Assembly (NCBI RefSeq): GCF_000472865.1 | Contig: NZ_AXAP01000007.1 | Location: 124,788 to 188,787, forward strand | Direction: 5' to 3' | From: Bradyrhizobium elkanii WSM2783 | Lineage (GTDB): Bacteria > Pseudomonadota > Alphaproteobacteria > Rhizobiales > Xanthobacteraceae | DNA length: 64,000 nucleotides | Notes under the pieces: generated by a model | What the model was told of the DNA's origin: nothing | The model's input: only the letters and a program-made list of their open reading frames with translations | The model's database searches: none | In this document: positions 27,523-36,337 of the stretch, piece by piece | Position numbering within the stretch: the first letter of the stretch is position 1 | Layout: every line of letters begins with the position of its first letter | Program-made: the position numbers and the translations under genes

Positions 27523-27545
27523 AAAGCCCGCCGGAGGCGGGCTTT
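27523..27545 (-). terminator. Rho-independent terminator
   Basis: AAAGCCCGCC-gga-GGCGGGCTTT is a perfect 10-bp stem. On the minus strand it is followed by TATTTTGC, giving a U-rich tail. It ends the transcript of the small gene at 27568-27858. Confidence 0.85.
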
Positions 27546-27567
27546 CACGATGGTCAATCAGAAACGA

Positions 27568-27858
27568 TCAGTGCTTGGAGCCAAGACTGACGATGACGCC
27601 GGTCGGTTCAGGCTCGTGCGGCATCAAATTCGTCAGGGTGTCGTCGCTCCAATGGGCGAGGTTCACGATCTTGCCGATCTGTGTGTCCGTCTCCGCGGAC
27701 TCGCTCGGCTCGAGTACGTTGAGCCCGTTGGTGTCAAGGAAGTAGGTGTGATCACCGAACAAGCGGTTCAACTGGGCGACCGCCGGATGATCGTCGGGAA
27801 GGCAGTGAGCATCGAATTGGCTCAAGGCCCGCTCGACCTGCGTTGAGTTCAGTCTCAT
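27568..27858 (-). CDS. Small hypothetical protein, 96 residues
   Basis: It begins MRLNSTQVERALSQFDAHCL and ends with PEPTGVIVSLGSKH. It is acidic and soluble, with AQLNRLFGDHTYFLDTNGLN as its most distinctive part. The ATG at 27856-27858 has GAGCGAGGAA upstream. A proper terminator follows. No domain is recognised; it is probably a lineage-specific conserved protein. Confidence 0.75.
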   Translation of the reverse strand: MRLNSTQVERALSQFDAHCLPDDHPAVAQLNRLFGDHTYFLDTNGLNVLEPSESAETDTQIGKIVNLAHWSDDTLTNLMPHEPEPTGVIVSLGSKH

Positions 27859-28140
27859 GTTCCTCGCTCCTCTGGATTGGAGGGTTGCACCGCGCAACGG
27901 CCTAAGCCGGACGCGGCCGCCTGCATTCGCGGGACAGCCATCCCGCCAACACGACGACGCACTGGAGCTTCACTTGTGCCGCCGTTGGATGATTTTCTTC
28001 GAATTGCCATCCTGTCGCCGGCTCTTCGCCAAATACGATCCGTTTCGACCGCGTTTCAACGAACGTGAAGTGCGGGACATTGGGTCCGAGCCCGCCTATT
28101 CAACCCCGCGCTCGCATTAAATTCGTGAGTTCCCCAAGGT

Positions 28141-28326
28141 TCATTCCTCGGGAACAGGATGCAACCTCGCCAATTCGTCGAGCGAAAGCGCGGCTTCGCG
28201 TTCGGTCAACGTAAAGCGCACGATCACATCCTGACGGCTGACCTGCCCCCAAAGTCCCTCCGTAGACCACTTTTGCGGCACGGGCCCACGCGGACCTTCG
28301 ATCCAGACGAAGTACCACTGTGTCAT
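28141..28326 (-). CDS. Small hypothetical protein, 61 residues
   Basis: It reads MTQWYFVWIEGPRGPVPQKW... and ends LARLHPVPEE. The opening aromatic-rich stretch resembles a GYF-like or short SH3-like fold (weak). A GAGG motif lies about 11 bases before the ATG at 28324-28326. No partner is evident. Confidence 0.6.
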   Translation of the reverse strand: MTQWYFVWIEGPRGPVPQKWSTEGLWGQVSRQDVIVRFTLTEREAALSLDELARLHPVPEE

Positions 28327-28416
28327 GACAAGCGCCTCGCCTTAAGCGATGCGCAATTATAGCGCGTTCCGCTGCAAGGATCGAACCCGGCCACCAAGCT
28401 CAAGCAGCCACGGGAC

Positions 28417-28524
28417 TCACATGAACAAGCGCGCGAGGTAGCTCAGGCCGACGACGAGCCCGATCAGCCCGATGGTGATGCAGATCACGATCAGCCCGGC
28501 TTGCTCAAACACACGGTCGCGCAT
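28417..28524 (-). CDS. 35-residue single-span membrane peptide
   Basis: The frame encodes MRDRVFEQAGLIVICITIGL and then IGLVVGLSYLARLFM before TGA at 28417-28419. Residues 10-34 are strongly hydrophobic, giving one membrane span with a charged N-terminal end. AGGAG lies ten bases before the ATG at 28522-28524. It starts 17 bases after the rnk stop on the same strand, so it is probably the last gene of that transcript. Function is unknown; it may be a regulator of a membrane complex. Confidence 0.65.
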   Translation of the reverse strand: MRDRVFEQAGLIVICITIGLIGLVVGLSYLARLFM

Positions 28525-28541
28525 GGGCGCAAAGCTCCTGC

Positions 28542-28940
28542 TCAATGCGAAACCCGCAACACAGTCAGCGCTCGCGTTCGGCGATCCGGCGTTTGAAATT
28601 CGATGGTCTGGCCGACTGATAGGCCGATCAGCGCGGCACCGACCGGAGTCAGCACCGAAATGCGCTTGCGCGAGATGTCGGCTTCGTGCGGATAGACCAG
28701 CACCACCTCCCTCGCCGCACCGGTGCTGTCGTCACGATAGTCGACCTGCGAGCCCATGCGGACGACGTTTCGCAAATCGGCATCGTCAGGCGCGATACTC
28801 GCTCGCTCCATCTCGCGCGCAAGGAAATAGGCCACGCGCGGAAAAAGCTCCATGCTTGAGTTGGCAAGTCCGCTCAGCCGCTGCTTCTCCTCCGTTGTCA
28901 CCCGGATCGGCGGCAGATTGGGTTCGGTATTCTTACTCAT
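28542..28940 (-). CDS. rnk: Rnk-like GreA/GreB C-terminal domain protein
   Basis: 132 residues from the ATG at 28938-28940. The N-terminal half is helical; the C-terminal half is the GreA/B FKBP-like domain: VDYRDDSTGAAREVVLVYPH, EADISRKRISVLTPVGAALI and GLSVGQTIEF. Rnk binds RNA polymerase without the GreA coiled coil and was named as a regulator of nucleoside diphosphate kinase. Members of this group are common in rhizobia, so the symbol is a family label. Confidence 0.85.
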   Translation of the reverse strand: MSKNTEPNLPPIRVTTEEKQRLSGLANSSMELFPRVAYFLAREMERASIAPDDADLRNVVRMGSQVDYRDDSTGAAREVVLVYPHEADISRKRISVLTPVGAALIGLSVGQTIEFQTPDRRTRALTVLRVSH

Positions 28941-28955
28941 TGTTGTCACCTTTCT

Positions 28956-29153
28956 TCAGGCAGCCGTTGGCCCTGGGTCGTCGTCGATCGCGCCATCTTT
29001 TTTTCGGACCACAGGCGCACGGAACAGCGGCACGACATTCGACTCGGCTTGCTTCACACTTTCGCGCGTGCGCTCGAGGCGGCGGTCATCGGATGCGGTG
29101 TGGACGGTCTCTGACGGAGGCGGCACGGCACGTTCCTTCTGTTCAAAGTAAAT
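28956..29153 (-). CDS. Possible 65-residue protein upstream of rnk, start codon uncertain
   Basis: An open frame reads YFEQKERAVPPPSETVHTAS..., then VVPLFRAPVVRKKDGAIDDD and ends at TGA 28956-28958, 15 bases before rnk. Its charged, balanced composition looks like a real protein. No ATG exists in frame; AGGAG stands four bases before an ATT at 29151-29153, and a GTG at 29124-29126 is the alternative. Either a rare AUU start, the internal GTG, or a decayed start would explain it. Confidence 0.5.
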   Translation of the reverse strand: MYFEQKERAVPPPSETVHTASDDRRLERTRESVKQAESNVVPLFRAPVVRKKDGAIDDDPGPTAA

Positions 29154-29203
29154 CGGGCTCCTGCACGGAAGCCACGAACTCGAGATATCGATGAGAACAG
29201 AAC

Positions 29204-29228
29204 CCGGACGGCTCGATCGGCCGTCCGG
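29204..29228. repeat. Hairpin in the DUF4142-rnk gap
   Basis: CCGGACGGC (29204-29212) pairs perfectly with GCCGTCCGG (29220-29228) around a seven-base loop. It lies in the 284-base gap (29154-29437) that otherwise holds nothing I recognise. It might end the DUF4142 transcript. Confidence 0.5.
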
Positions 29229-29437
29229 CTAAGTGCCTGCGTGCAGGCGGCCGGCGTGCAGACAGAAGCGCGCGATGCGCGGATCGATGTCGACAACGTA
29301 TGTCATAATGCACTCAACATAGCCCCACATGGCACCGTCGCCATTGCGGCGAAAGCGCGCACCTCGCCCGACGACGCGCAATTGCTTGCCTTTGCGCACG
29401 ATCGAAACCTCTCAGGGGAGCGCCGATCGCAGTATCG

Positions 29438-30079
29438 CTAACGCCGCTCGCTGGGTCTTTCCGTTCGTGGTGTCTCTGCTGCTGCCCGCTGTGCCATTTC
29501 CGAGGCAATCGCCTGCGCCATCCGCAAATGACCCAGGACGGTTGGCAGAAGGTCTGACGCAAGATCCTTCAGTTCAGCGTTCTCCCCTGAACCGATCTCG
29601 TACTCCAGAAGCTGAGCAGTCTTCTGATGGTCGATGATTTGTCCTTCGATGTAGGCGCGATCGAATTGAGGACCGCTGAACTGCTCCAACTTCGTACGCA
29701 TGGCTTTGTGTTCTTCGTCGAGTTTGTCGGGCGCTGCAATCCCGTTCGCTTTTGCGAGTGCTGAAAGCCGATCATTGGCGGCACTGTGATCGCGAACCAT
29801 GCGTTGTGCAAATTCCGTCACGGCGCGGCTCGCCCCTTGCTGCGCCGCGAATCTGCCAAGATCCACTTCGGCCAATCCTCCGGTTGCTGCGGCATTGATG
29901 AAGGCGCGATCCGCTTGATTGGCTTGGCGCGGCGCCGGCACACCCGGAGCAGATTGTCTCGTTCCCGGCGGCATGCCGCCGGGGTTACCCGGCGCGGGGC
30001 TCACGGGATTGGTCGACTGGCCGAAAGCCGCCGGAGAAAGAAATGCAATCGCGATCGCTAAGAGCGTTAGAAGACGCAT
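29438..30079 (-). CDS. DUF4142 exported protein
   Basis: 213 residues from the ATG at 30077-30079, with AAGGAG upstream. A signal peptide (LLTLLAIAIAFLSPAAFG) is followed by a Pro/Gly-rich linker. The DUF4142 ferritin-like helical domain comes next: ADRAFINAAATGGLAEVDLG, TEFAQRMVRDHSAANDRLSA and YIEGQIIDHQKTAQLLEYEI. The spaced His residues (RDHSAAND, IDHQK) are typical. The family is periplasmic and of unknown function, often stress-linked. Confidence 0.88.
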   Translation of the reverse strand: MRLLTLLAIAIAFLSPAAFGQSTNPVSPAPGNPGGMPPGTRQSAPGVPAPRQANQADRAFINAAATGGLAEVDLGRFAAQQGASRAVTEFAQRMVRDHSAANDRLSALAKANGIAAPDKLDEEHKAMRTKLEQFSGPQFDRAYIEGQIIDHQKTAQLLEYEIGSGENAELKDLASDLLPTVLGHLRMAQAIASEMAQRAAAETPRTERPSERR

Positions 30080-30132
30080 CACTCAATCTCCTTTTGCGAC
30101 TCGCTGGGATAACTGCCGGCACCCGACTGGCA

Positions 30133-31527
30133 TCACAGCGTCAGCATGTACGCCACCAGCGAATCCTTCTCCTCCTGCGTTAGCTTCAAGCCGAGCACCA
30201 GATTGAAGAACTCGACGGTGTCGGCGAGCGTTAGCAAGCGCCCGTCGTGCATATAGGGCGGTGAGTCCTTGATGCCGCGCAGGGTGAAGGTCTTGATTGG
30301 TCCATCAGCCAATGCGACGAGACCATTGACGGTCTGACCGACATTGTAGAAGCGCTCGAGCTTCAGGTCGTGCATATTGTTGTCAAGGAATGACGTCTGC
30401 GGCACGTGGCACTGTGCGCATTGTCCCTTGCCCAAAAATACCCTTTCTCCCTCGAGTTCCTGCTGTGTCGCCTTGCTGGGATCGAGCCGGCTCAGTGGAT
30501 CGAGCTTTGGCGCAGGCGGGAAATCGATGATGTTCTGCATCTGCGCCATCATCGGGACCTGATCGAATCGGTCGGGCAGGTGCACGCCTTTCCGCTGCGC
30601 GCTGACGTGATCGCCGTTGAAATAGGCCGTCCGCTGCTCGAACTGCGTGAAGTCCTCGATCGAGCGCAGCGACCGTTTCGAACCATGAATTTGCTGGTTG
30701 AACATGCCGCGAAGGCTGACCGTATCGAGGCGGAAGCGGGCCGCCTGAGGGCGCACGTCAGGCGTCTGGTGGAAGGCCGCGTTAGTGTGGAAATTCGCAT
30801 GACAGTCGAGGCAGGTGACGCCAAGGCTTTGGTCTGCGCTCTTGCGATCTTCTGTCTGGTTGAACTCTTCCTGCGGGAACGGCGTCAGCAACAGGCGCAT
30901 TCCCTCCATCTGCACGGGCGTGATGATGCCGATCATCAGTTGATAGTAGTTCTTTATCGTCAGGAGCTGGCCGTGTGAGACATCACCCAGTTCCGGATGG
31001 CTGGTCAGAAAGATCGGCGGCGGAAACTCCGGCGTGAATTGGTCGGGGAGATCGAAATCAACATCGAAGCGCCTGATGTTCCGCGATTCCTGCCGGTTGA
31101 TTTCGTCGATTTGCTGGTTCGGGAAAACCTGGCCGCCGGTCGCCTGCTTGACATGCGGCAGCGGCATGAAAGCAGCCGGCAATAATCCACGCTGCCTTAT
31201 CTCGTCCGGACTCATCGCCGACAGACTGTCCCAGGTTACTCCTGCCGGCAGCCTGACCCGCACTCCGTCCTGCACGGGCTTTCGGCCGCCCGACATCATC
31301 ACATTCGCGATCGGCCGGTTCGAGAGGTCGTAGCGCTGCTCCAACAGGGCCTGCTGGCGCTGCATGACCTGCGATTTCTGCGCCTCATCTAGCGCCTTCA
31401 CCACATCAAGCGGCTGCGTCGGAAGCGGCCTGTAGGTCGCGTCTGGGGGCAGAGGATCGGCCAATGCAGCGACTGCAATCAAGCTCGCTACGGCCAGTGC
31501 GGCCGCAATTTTCGGGTATTTCGACAT
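30133..31527 (-). CDS. Exported diheme cytochrome c, peroxidase-like
   Basis: 464 residues from the ATG at 31525-31527, which has GGAGG upstream. Signal peptide IAAALAVASLIAVAALA. Two c-type heme sites are present: CLDCH near residue 240 and CAQCH near residue 360. GIKDSPPYMHDGRLLTLADT toward the end resembles the MauG/cytochrome c peroxidase C-terminal region. The large N-terminal part is not recognised. It is a periplasmic electron-transfer or peroxidase-like protein. The divergent gene is the Zur-linked CobW. Confidence 0.82.
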   Translation of the reverse strand: MSKYPKIAAALAVASLIAVAALADPLPPDATYRPLPTQPLDVVKALDEAQKSQVMQRQQALLEQRYDLSNRPIANVMMSGGRKPVQDGVRVRLPAGVTWDSLSAMSPDEIRQRGLLPAAFMPLPHVKQATGGQVFPNQQIDEINRQESRNIRRFDVDFDLPDQFTPEFPPPIFLTSHPELGDVSHGQLLTIKNYYQLMIGIITPVQMEGMRLLLTPFPQEEFNQTEDRKSADQSLGVTCLDCHANFHTNAAFHQTPDVRPQAARFRLDTVSLRGMFNQQIHGSKRSLRSIEDFTQFEQRTAYFNGDHVSAQRKGVHLPDRFDQVPMMAQMQNIIDFPPAPKLDPLSRLDPSKATQQELEGERVFLGKGQCAQCHVPQTSFLDNNMHDLKLERFYNVGQTVNGLVALADGPIKTFTLRGIKDSPPYMHDGRLLTLADTVEFFNLVLGLKLTQEEKDSLVAYMLTL

Positions 31528-31800
31528 GAGCGACCTCCGGTTCGGAGCACGCACCAGAAGTGCCGATGCAGGACCTACGCAGATGCGGAGCGCAACGCGA
31601 TCGAATCTGCTTCGTTCCTACATTCCCTGATGTTTGATCATTCCGGGAGCTCAAGCCACGGCGGTCAGGCGTGGCCTCTTGGTCAGGTTGTTGGGTCACT
31701 TGGCGTCAGTTGATGATCTGGCCGCTTCAACCGGCTCGCATTGCTCCAACACTGCACACGTTACCGTCGGTGCAGCTTGACAATCGAAAACGGCTCAGAT

Positions 31801-31824
31801 TATGTAATGTTATAACATTACATA
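31801..31824 (+). promoter_or_regulatory. Perfect Zur-box palindrome before the second CobW gene
   Basis: The 24 bases from 31801 are their own reverse complement; the core is GTAATGTTATAACATTAC (31804-31821). It matches the alphaproteobacterial Zur operator and the site at 18315-18332. It lies 64 bases upstream of the chosen CobW start. The gap 31528-31887 holds no other recognised feature. Confidence 0.88.
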
Positions 31825-31887
31825 TGGATGCCCCGATGCCCTCTGCCGGGCGAAAATTCCTCGAGCTGCAAAGGCTGTTCGATCTCC

Positions 31888-33093
31888 ATGCAAAAACTGC
31901 CCGTCACCGTCTTGTCCGGCTTCCTCGGGGCTGGAAAGACAACTTTGCTGAACCACGTGCTCAACAACCGACACGGCCTGAAGGTGGCCGTGATTGTGAA
32001 CGATATGAGCGAGGTAAACATCGATGCGGACCTCATCCGCGATGGCGGTGCGAATCTTTCCCGGACGAACGAGAAGCTGGTTGAGATGACCAACGGGTGC
32101 ATCTGCTGCACCCTGCGCGACGACCTGCTGAGGGAAGTGCGCGCGCTGGCTGAAGGCGGAAGGTTCGATTACCTGCTGATCGAATCGACCGGCATCTCCG
32201 AGCCACTGCCGATTGCGGCCACATTCGATTTCCGGACCGAGCACGGCGAGAGCCTGTCCGACGTCGCGCGGCTCGACACCATGGTCACGGTCGTCGATGC
32301 CGTGAACCTGTTGAGGGACTATTCCTCCACCGATTTCCTTAGCGAGCGCGGCGAGGCCCTCGACAACGACCAGCGCACGCTGGTCGATTTGCTTGTCGAG
32401 CAGATCGAATTTGCCGATGTCGTCGTGCTGAACAAGGTGGATGACGCAACACCCGTGCAGCGCGATGCTGCACGCAAGATCATCCGGGCGCTCAATCCTG
32501 AAGCCGAGATCCTGGAAGCCAATCACAGCAAGGTCCCATTCGACCAGATCCTCGATACCGGCCGCTTCGATTTTCAGAAGGCGCAACAGCATCCGCTGTG
32601 GTTCAAGGAATTATACGGCTTTGCCGACCATGTGCCGGAGAGCGAGGAATACGGCATCAAGAGCTTCGTCTATCGTGCGCGGCGGCCGTTTGAGCCGACG
32701 AAATTTCATCACTTCCTTCATGACGCCTGGCCAGGCGTCATTCGCGCCAAGGGGCATTTCTGGATTGCCACGCGTCCGCAGTGGGTCGGTGAGATGAGCC
32801 AGGCCGGCGCCATCACCAAGACTGAGGCCTTGGGATTCTGGTGGGCGGCGATACCGCGCGAACGCTGGCCACGGGATCCCGAGTGGCAGCGAATATTGAA
32901 GAAGAGCTGGAACGATCTCTACGGTGATCGGCGGCAGGAACTTGTCTTCATCGGCACAAACATGGACGAAGCCGCGATCCGTGCGCGTCTCGATGCGTGC
33001 CTCGTGAAAGGAAGACCCGGCATGGATACGCAGACCTGGGCCGGCCTGCCCGATCCGTTTCCGGTGTGGAAACGCGCCAACGAGGCGGCCTGA
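31888..33093 (+). CDS. CobW/COG0523 GTPase, zinc-allocation type
   Basis: 401 residues from the ATG at 31888. Walker A GFLGAGKT is at 11-18 and CICC at 71-74; NKVDDA gives base specificity. There is no His-rich loop. The C-terminal CobW domain has [20 protein letters not shown] and [20 protein letters not shown]. Long COG0523 proteins of this type sit under Zur and support growth in low zinc. The perfect Zur palindrome upstream supports the same role here. An ATG at 31828 would add 20 residues without a family match. Confidence 0.92.
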   Translation: MQKLPVTVLSGFLGAGKTTLLNHVLNNRHGLKVAVIVNDMSEVNIDADLIRDGGANLSRTNEKLVEMTNGCICCTLRDDLLREVRALAEGGRFDYLLIESTGISEPLPIAATFDFRTEHGESLSDVARLDTMVTVVDAVNLLRDYSSTDFLSERGEALDNDQRTLVDLLVEQIEFADVVVLNKVDDATPVQRDAARKIIRALNPEAEILEANHSKVPFDQILDTGRFDFQKAQQHPLWFKELYGFADHVPESEEYGIKSFVYRARRPFEPTKFHHFLHDAWPGVIRAKGHFWIATRPQWVGEMSQAGAITKTEALGFWWAAIPRERWPRDPEWQRILKKSWNDLYGDRRQELVFIGTNMDEAAIRARLDACLVKGRPGMDTQTWAGLPDPFPVWKRANEAA

Positions 33094-33171
33094 CGCGCCA
33101 GAGCCCTTCATAGAGTTCAGGATGCGCCGGAACGCGAAAAACGACAGCACAAGATCGCGTCTGCCGCGCCG

Positions 33172-33921
33172 CTAGGTCGCGTCGTGAAAAATAATCCCGA
33201 CGGTGTGCCGCATGCCGGAACGCACGCGACTCACGCCGTGACGAAGGTTCACGCGGTAATTGCCCTTCGATCCCTGCACTGGCCGGTTATGGACCGCGAA
33301 GGCGACCGCGTCGCCCTGCCGGAGCGGCACGACTTCGACGCGGCTTTGCATGCGCGGCCGCTGCTCGGTCAGAACGAACTCGCCACCAGCGAAGTCCGTA
33401 CCGGGCTGCGAGAGCAGAATCGCGACCTGGATCGGGAATGCGAGATCGCCGTAGAGATCCTGATGGAGGCAATTGAAGTCACCCGGAACGTATTGCAGCA
33501 GAAGCGGCGTCGGGCGCGTCTGGCCGGCGTCGTGGCATTGCTTGAGGAACGCCGCATGGTCGCCAGGATAGCGCTCGCCGATCCCCATCCGGGCGTTCCA
33601 TTCGTTGGCAACGCCTGCAAGGCGCGGGTAGAGCACCCTTCGCAAGGAGCCGATGAGGTCGGGCAGCGGGTATTTGAAGTAGCGATACTCGCCCTTGCCG
33701 AAGCCGTGCCGCGCCATGTGGATATGACTTCGGAAATGGCTCTCGTCGGGATAGAGGCCTGCGAGGGTGCGGCATTCCTCAGGTGAAAGCAGCTTGGGCA
33801 AGACGGCGCAGCCGTAATTGTCGAGCTCACCTGCGAGCACCTGCCAGTCGTAAGCGGCAACCCGCGCCTCTGCGGACGCAACCGCAGGGGCACGGGTGAT
33901 GGTGGACGAACGGACTGTCAT
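33172..33921 (-). CDS. 2-oxoglutarate/Fe(II)-dependent oxygenase
   Basis: 249 residues. The iron ligands are His153 and Asp155 (CLHQDLYGDL) and His228, with Arg238 of HGVSRVRSGMR as the likely 2-oxoglutarate anchor. TDFAGGEFVLTEQRP between them is typical of prolyl-hydroxylase-like members. GGCAVLPKLLSPEEC-like N-terminal text also fits. The substrate is unknown. It converges with the second CobW gene; no operon link is visible, though it is close to the Ada cluster on the same strand. Confidence 0.87.
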   Translation of the reverse strand: MTVRSSTITRAPAVASAEARVAAYDWQVLAGELDNYGCAVLPKLLSPEECRTLAGLYPDESHFRSHIHMARHGFGKGEYRYFKYPLPDLIGSLRRVLYPRLAGVANEWNARMGIGERYPGDHAAFLKQCHDAGQTRPTPLLLQYVPGDFNCLHQDLYGDLAFPIQVAILLSQPGTDFAGGEFVLTEQRPRMQSRVEVVPLRQGDAVAFAVHNRPVQGSKGNYRVNLRHGVSRVRSGMRHTVGIIFHDAT

Positions 33922-33977
33922 GAGATCGTTCCTTCCTGATCAGTATCTGCGCTTATGATCGAAAATGCTCCGTCAGC

Positions 33978-34379
33978 TCACGCGATGCGGATGATTGTCG
34001 TCTTCGCGAGAAGATAGGTTTCGCCGGTGCGAAAGCGGAGCCGGATATCTCCGTTCTCGAGCATCTGCCACTCTGCATGGCCGTCGGCGACGAGCCGGCG
34101 GAAATAGGCCATCACGCGCCCTTTTGCCGGATCGGCGTAAACGAGACCTGCGGTCGCATCGGGCATTGTCCTGGTGCGGCGGCGCTTCTCGCGCTTCGTC
34201 TTTGCGTCGAATGCATCCCGAGGAAACATCGTCTGAAGCGTTCCTTCCGCCAGTCGATCAGCGTCGGCGATCACCAGCGATTTCAACAGGCATGCATCAA
34301 TCACCTGAATGACCGAGTAAAATGCACGGGAATGCGACCAGGGCACTCCGAATATTGCTTTCAAACTCGCGATGTTCAC
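33978..34379 (-). CDS. Hypothetical protein coupled to Ada
   Basis: 133 residues if started at the GTG 34377-34379, which overlaps the Ada stop as GTGA with GGAAGG before it. The N-terminal 50 residues are mildly hydrophobic (FGVPWSHSRAFYSVIQVIDA). The C-terminal 60 (MAYFRRLVADGHAEWQMLEN, GDIRLRFRTGETYLLAKTTI) look like a compact beta domain. A shorter form from the ATG of MFPRDAFDAK is possible. Function is unknown; coupling suggests expression with the alkylation response. Confidence 0.65.
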   Translation of the reverse strand: MNIASLKAIFGVPWSHSRAFYSVIQVIDACLLKSLVIADADRLAEGTLQTMFPRDAFDAKTKREKRRRTRTMPDATAGLVYADPAKGRVMAYFRRLVADGHAEWQMLENGDIRLRFRTGETYLLAKTTIIRIA

Positions 34380-35479
34380 GTACCTTCCGAGCATTCCTGG
34401 TCGAGCAAAGCCCGCTTGCGTTCGATGCCCCAGGCGTAGCCGGAGAGCGAGCCATCTTTCCGAACGACGCGATGGCAGGGAATGGCGATGGCAAGCTTGT
34501 TCGCCGCGCAAGCACCGGCCACCGCGCGCACCGCCTTGGGGGAGCCGATACGCTGTGCGATTTCGGCATAGGACACCGATTCGCCGACTGGGATCTCCTG
34601 CAGGGCCCGCCACACCCGCTGCTGGAAGGCGGTGCCGCGGACGTCGAGGGGAAGGTTCAGGCCGATCGCCGGCGCTTCGACAAAGCCGACGACCCGGGCA
34701 ACCAGCGCTTCATAGTCGTGATCACCGCCAATGAGATGCGCTTTCGGAAAACGATCCTGGAGATTGCGGACGAGTTCGTCCGGATCGTCGCCCAGGAGGA
34801 TCGCAGCCACGCCCTTCGTGCTCGAGGCAACGAGGATCGCGCCGAGAGATGTCTGCCCGACAGCGAACTTGATCTCCTCGTTGGTGCCCCCGGCGCGATA
34901 CTGCGACGGCGTCATGCCGAGCATGTCCGTCGACTTCTCGTAGAAGCGTCCGCTCGAATTGAAGCCAGCGTCGTAGATCGCCTCGGTGACGGAGTTGCCC
35001 GAGGCCAATCCCCGGCGAACCTTCCCGGCACGATGGCCGGCGGCGTATTCCTTCGGCGTCAGCCCGGTCATGGCCTTGAACACGCGATGGAAATAGCTCG
35101 GACTCCGGCCGATCGCCGCGGCCAATTGCTCCAGCGAAGGTTCTTCCTCGCTCTCCTCGATGACCCGGCACACCTTCGCCACCAGGGCCGCGTTCTCGGC
35201 TTCGGTCGAAAGGCCTTCCGGATTGCAACGCTGGCAAGGCCGGAAACCTGTCGCCCTGGCGCTTTCCAGACTGTCGTGGAGTTGCACGTTCCTGGGATTG
35301 GGAACGCGCGAAGGGCAGGACGGCCGGCAATAGACGCCTGTCGTTGCGACCGAGTACCAGAGATGGCCATCGGCCGTCTTGTCACCCGCGACAATGCGTG
35401 CCCATCGCGGATCATCCACCACCGACGTGGGCGTTGACTTCGGGGTCCTGGCAGGGGTCGCAGTCATCTTCTTTCTCAT
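34376..35479 (-). CDS. ada: Ada: bifunctional methyltransferase and transcription activator
   Basis: 367 residues. The N-terminal metal site has Cys51, Cys55, Cys82 and Cys85 (GVYCRPSCPSR, CQRC), which accepts a methyl group from phosphotriesters. An AraC-type helix-turn-helix follows (SLEQLAAAIGRSPSYFHRVF). The C-terminal methyltransferase has the acceptor Cys335 in IPCHRVVR. The protein repairs alkylated DNA and, when methylated, activates its regulon. ATG 35479 or 35467 may be used; a 22-bp duplication covers this start region. Confidence 0.94.
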   Translation of the reverse strand: MRKKMTATPARTPKSTPTSVVDDPRWARIVAGDKTADGHLWYSVATTGVYCRPSCPSRVPNPRNVQLHDSLESARATGFRPCQRCNPEGLSTEAENAALVAKVCRVIEESEEEPSLEQLAAAIGRSPSYFHRVFKAMTGLTPKEYAAGHRAGKVRRGLASGNSVTEAIYDAGFNSSGRFYEKSTDMLGMTPSQYRAGGTNEEIKFAVGQTSLGAILVASSTKGVAAILLGDDPDELVRNLQDRFPKAHLIGGDHDYEALVARVVGFVEAPAIGLNLPLDVRGTAFQQRVWRALQEIPVGESVSYAEIAQRIGSPKAVRAVAGACAANKLAIAIPCHRVVRKDGSLSGYAWGIERKRALLDQECSEGT

Positions 35480-35512
35480 ATGGTGTTGGATTCTTTCTCA
35501 TATGGTGTTGGA
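35469..35512. repeat. Perfect 22-bp tandem duplication at the ada start
   Basis: The unit begins TTCTTTCTCATATGGTGTTG and occurs at 35469-35490 and 35491-35512 without change. Read on the minus strand it places two copies of CATATGAGAAAGAA in front of ada. Since 22 is not a multiple of three, the upstream ATG is out of frame with Ada. Confidence 0.85.
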
Positions 35513-35728
35513 TCGATGATGCCGCCAATTCCCCGCCGACGCACTCCGGCTCTTGCGCTCGAATTCGATTGCCGGCGGCGGGCGAGTGCCCGCATTGTCC
35601 GATGGTCGGCGACGATGGGGGACAACGCCACCCGATTTCCGACCGCGTGCAAATGAGGCCCGCCCGGGCGCGTGCGGACCTCGTTCGACGGCCGAGGGTG
35701 AGCCGCCATTGTGGCGGAACCGCTTCGA

Positions 35729-36178
35729 TCAGGCCGCCTTGAGCAGCCCGAGCTGGGTGAGCGCGGTCACGCCGTCGTCGAGACCGATTTCCTCGACGAT
35801 CTTGCCGTCGATCACCTTCAGCACCGTGGTGCCGGTGAAATGCATCTTGCGGCCCGTTGCAGCCGGCAGGCCGCCGACCAGGAAATCGTTGAAGGCCGGC
35901 CCCTTATGGGTGCCGCCACCTTCCCATTGGCCGACGACGTAATCGCCTTCGGCGATCAGGTCCGCAGTGCCCCAGAAATTGAGATCGGGGAATGCAGCAC
36001 GGAAATCGGTCATGAACGCCTTGATATCGGCGCGGCCGCGGCGAGGCTCATGCAGCGAATATTTGAGCAGCATGTCGGGCGCAGCGATCTCGTCGATAAC
36101 AGCAAGATTGACGTCCTTGCCCCAGAACTCCGTGAACCAGCGGCCGACCACGGCCTTGTTATCCTCTTCCTTGCTCAT
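35729..36178 (-). CDS. SnoaL-like (NTF2-fold) protein
   Basis: 149 residues: VVGRWFTEFWGKDVNLAVID, SLHEPRRGRADIKAFMTDFR, AAFPDLNFWGTADLIAEGDY and KMHFTGTTVLKVIDGKIVEE. This is the ester cyclase/SnoaL-like NTF2 fold. Most uncharacterised members bind small hydrophobic molecules or act as cyclases. GGAGCCATT-type ribosome site is weak. It is separated from ada by about 220 bases with no gene. Confidence 0.85.
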   Translation of the reverse strand: MSKEEDNKAVVGRWFTEFWGKDVNLAVIDEIAAPDMLLKYSLHEPRRGRADIKAFMTDFRAAFPDLNFWGTADLIAEGDYVVGQWEGGGTHKGPAFNDFLVGGLPAATGRKMHFTGTTVLKVIDGKIVEEIGLDDGVTALTQLGLLKAA

Positions 36179-36337
36179 TGGAATGGCTCCTTGTGTCTCG
36201 TGACGATCACCGACGTCGGGTGGTGATCTGAACGAGGCTTACGCTTGACCAAAGGAAGCCGAACTCCGGTTCTTGCGCTGAAATCGAAACGGCGGAGCCG
36301 CCGGCGCGATGCGGGCCGAGATCACGGCCGGCACAGA

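Noticed and set aside
35476..35709. Minus-strand frame of 77 codons upstream of ada
   Set aside because: Basic, low-complexity translation and overlap with the duplicated ada start; no ribosome site.
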